From positions 1-7,273 of the forward strand of contig JAGLCH010000014.1 in NCBI GenBank assembly GCA_023146355.1: 7,273 bases of DNA, read 5' to 3'. Within the stretch, counting starts at the first letter, position 1. Each line of letters starts with the position of its first letter. Origin of the DNA: Bacteriovoracaceae bacterium (GTDB lineage Bacteria > Bdellovibrionota > Bacteriovoracia > Bacteriovoracales > Bacteriovoracaceae). Under the pieces are notes generated by a model, which saw only the letters and a program-made list of their open reading frames with translations, made no database searches and had not been told where the DNA came from. This document shows, one piece after another, positions 5,815 to 7,273 of the stretch. A program made the translations under genes and the position numbers.

Positions 5815-6354
5815 ATGAAGAAATATTTACCTATCTTATTGTTTATACTCGTGTTTTCCGGATACCTGTTTTTTCAGGTGGCCGCGGAGCAAAATGAGGT
5901 TGAAGCTGGACTGGCGTCAACAGGCAACCATACGAAATTACACCTAGAAAGCCTTTTTGAGGACACACAGCTGATCACAATTGAGGGTAAGGAGCTAGAT
6001 CTTCCCTCACTAACTACTCCCATTGTAATTCTTAGTTTTTGGGCCAGCTGGTGTACAAATTGTATGGTTGAACTTCCTACTCTAGTTGAATTTCAGAAGT
6101 CATTAGATCCAGGCCAGATCTCTGTTATCTCGATTAATGCTGATAATAGCGATGTTGAGAATAAGATATCTTCAGTAATGAAAAAGCTTAAAATAAACTT
6201 TCCTGTAGTTTCAGATGTCGATGGTGACATTTCTCAGGATTTTAAAGTAACTGGACTTCCCACAACATTAGTTTTTAAAAAAGGAAAATTAATTGAGATT
6301 CACAATGGAGTTACAGACTTCACTGCTGAAGAGTTCAAATCTAAGCTTCGCTAG
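5815..6354 (+). CDS. Exported thioredoxin-fold (TlpA/ResA-like) protein
   Basis: This 179-residue protein is a probable periplasmic thiol-disulfide oxidoreductase. Residues 1-24 form a signal peptide or anchor: KK at 2-3, a hydrophobic stretch, then Val-Ala-Ala before Glu25. The thioredoxin fold follows from about 45, with the TlpA-type strand ILSFWASWC (72-80), redox motif C80-T-N-C83, then MVELPTL as in this family, and the cis-proline loop TGLPTTLVF (146-154, P149). The dipeptide TN between the cysteines differs from CPPC of TlpA, CEPC of ResA and CGPC of thioredoxin and should alter redox potential. Relatives reduce cytochrome c apoproteins or other extracytoplasmic thiols, but no ccm or res genes are adjacent, so the partner is unknown. 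The ribosome binding site is weak (GGA about 8 nt upstream); an ATG at 5802 is out of frame. The end overlaps the minus-strand gene that follows by 14 bp. Confidence 0.9.
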   Translation: MKKYLPILLFILVFSGYLFFQVAAEQNEVEAGLASTGNHTKLHLESLFEDTQLITIEGKELDLPSLTTPIVILSFWASWCTNCMVELPTLVEFQKSLDPGQISVISINADNSDVENKISSVMKKLKINFPVVSDVDGDISQDFKVTGLPTTLVFKKGKLIEIHNGVTDFTAEEFKSKLR

Positions 6355-7255
6355 ATCTAGTACAATAGAACCAAACCACATCTCCCTGCTTTGTCACAGC
6401 AGTTCTTTTATAACGGCCATCCACTGTCTGCACTGAAAGCTTCTTTTCAATTCGTATTTTATTTGAAACATGAATAAGGCGGTTTGTGTCACCCTCTAAA
6501 AGTATCAACGTTGCCTTCTCTGCGTCGACGAATGCCTTTTGCTCCTCATCAGAGTGAAAGAAAATGGGTAAAATTCCCAGTTCTGTTTTGTAGAGGATAG
6601 TGTCTTTTGTGAGAATGGTACATTCATGCACGCATGTTGAGTAAATTTTAATAACAGAGATTATCGGAACCACCCAGGTGATTTCAGCAATATCAAAAAG
6701 AATTCCTTCTATGGTTTCTCGTACTACTACATCTTTTTGAACGTCCTTTACTTTAGATAATCGATCAAGAAGGAAAGACAGTCCTTCAACTTCACTTTTA
6801 ATATCAATTTTCCCACTGCACTTCTCAAGAATTCGAGATAATTGTAGGACTGCATTATCGCGAAGTGCTTCTTGGGGTAGGTTCGTAATAGCAAGGTAAC
6901 GAAGCTTCTGTAGTTGTGAGTCGAGTTGCATCTGACTTAGATCGCATCGAGATTCTAATACAAAAGTTGTAATATCAGATAGCAGTAAAGCGTAGCGGGC
7001 CGGTATCTGAAGTTCATCATTTTCAAGATAAAGTCTTTCGATATCACCAGAAATAGAGAGAGCAAGTTGTGACAGATTACGATGCGAGTCTGCTAGCAGG
7101 GAAGAATTGAAATATGAAAGTTGAGTGAGAAATAGCGATGGATACTTCAGATAGTTACTCCACCTGAATCGCTTATAGAACTCTTCTCTTTTGTTGACGT
7201 AGCTTTCTCGTCGGATTATCTCTTTCACAACTAAATTATAATTGATCTTTTTCAT
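6341..7255 (-). CDS. Hypothetical protein, function unknown; start uncertain
   Basis: A 304-residue open frame. I recognise no family. The sequence is mostly soluble-looking, with amphipathic, leucine-rich helical character from about 35 to 185 and a basic N-terminus (KK, RR, KR). One hydrophobic stretch at about 192-209 (TWVVPIISVIKIYSTCV) could be a single membrane segment or a buried strand/helix. From about 210 to the end it is shorter in period and probably beta-rich, with GDVVWFYCTR near the C-terminus. There is no signal peptide. The ATG at 7255-7253 has no Shine-Dalgarno sequence in the 18 nt available, and the frame stays open to the window edge, so the true start may lie upstream, possibly off-window. 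The 3' end overlaps the thioredoxin gene by 14 bp tail to tail. The length and consistent protein-like composition argue for a real gene. Confidence 0.72.
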   Translation of the reverse strand: MKKINYNLVVKEIIRRESYVNKREEFYKRFRWSNYLKYPSLFLTQLSYFNSSLLADSHRNLSQLALSISGDIERLYLENDELQIPARYALLLSDITTFVLESRCDLSQMQLDSQLQKLRYLAITNLPQEALRDNAVLQLSRILEKCSGKIDIKSEVEGLSFLLDRLSKVKDVQKDVVVRETIEGILFDIAEITWVVPIISVIKIYSTCVHECTILTKDTILYKTELGILPIFFHSDEEQKAFVDAEKATLILLEGDTNRLIHVSNKIRIEKKLSVQTVDGRYKRTAVTKQGDVVWFYCTRSSEA

Positions 7256-7273
7256 GCACTGTAGGTGGCAGGA

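Noticed and set aside
5802..5817. ATG at 5802 as an earlier start of the thioredoxin-like gene
   Set aside because: It is 13 nt upstream and so out of frame with the conserved protein.

Overview
The window looks like compact, AT-rich chromosomal DNA from a motile Gram-negative bacterium. The likely source is the Bdellovibrio/Bacteriovorax-type predators (Bdellovibrionota), but this is inferred only from gene content, low GC and protein style, with no phylogenetic marker to fix it. Genes are closely packed: both convergent pairs overlap at their 3' ends, by 4 and 14 bp, and no stretch without a gene exceeds about 240 bp. I see no tRNA, rRNA, CRISPR array, transposase or phage gene.

Layout. 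(1) 1-644, minus: the N-terminal part of an exported phospholipase D-superfamily (HKD) protein, running off the left edge. (2) 645-885: an intergenic region with a plausible promoter for that gene and the first copy of a short direct repeat. (3) 886-2421, minus: a complete methyl-accepting chemotaxis protein with a periplasmic Cache-type sensor and no recognisable HAMP domain, read from a good sigma-28-like promoter. (4) 2422-2651: the divergent chemoreceptor/radA region, with that promoter, a perfect 14-bp palindrome and the second repeat copy. (5) 2652-4019, plus: radA, for recombinational repair. (6) 4016-5743, minus: a two-gene unit of a small prepilin-like membrane protein followed 12 bp later by glpK, glycerol kinase. 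(7) 5815-6354, plus: an exported thioredoxin/TlpA-fold protein with a CTNC active site. (8) 6341-7255, minus: a protein of unknown function whose start is uncertain.

The genes do not form one pathway. They are housekeeping (radA, glpK), sensing (chemoreceptor) and envelope functions (PLD-like protein, thioredoxin, prepilin-like protein) placed side by side. The most unusual signal is in the two intergenic regions flanking the chemoreceptor. They share several short blocks in the same order and orientation, including a 37/43-nt direct repeat whose copies differ only by a 6-nt indel. Read on the minus strand, both copies lie in tiny open frames with related peptides (PSLWE..TRAFSLT). The chemoreceptor is thus bracketed by related sequence, which suggests a past duplication, a cassette insertion or a dispersed repeat family. 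I found no clear evidence of a new multi-gene system.
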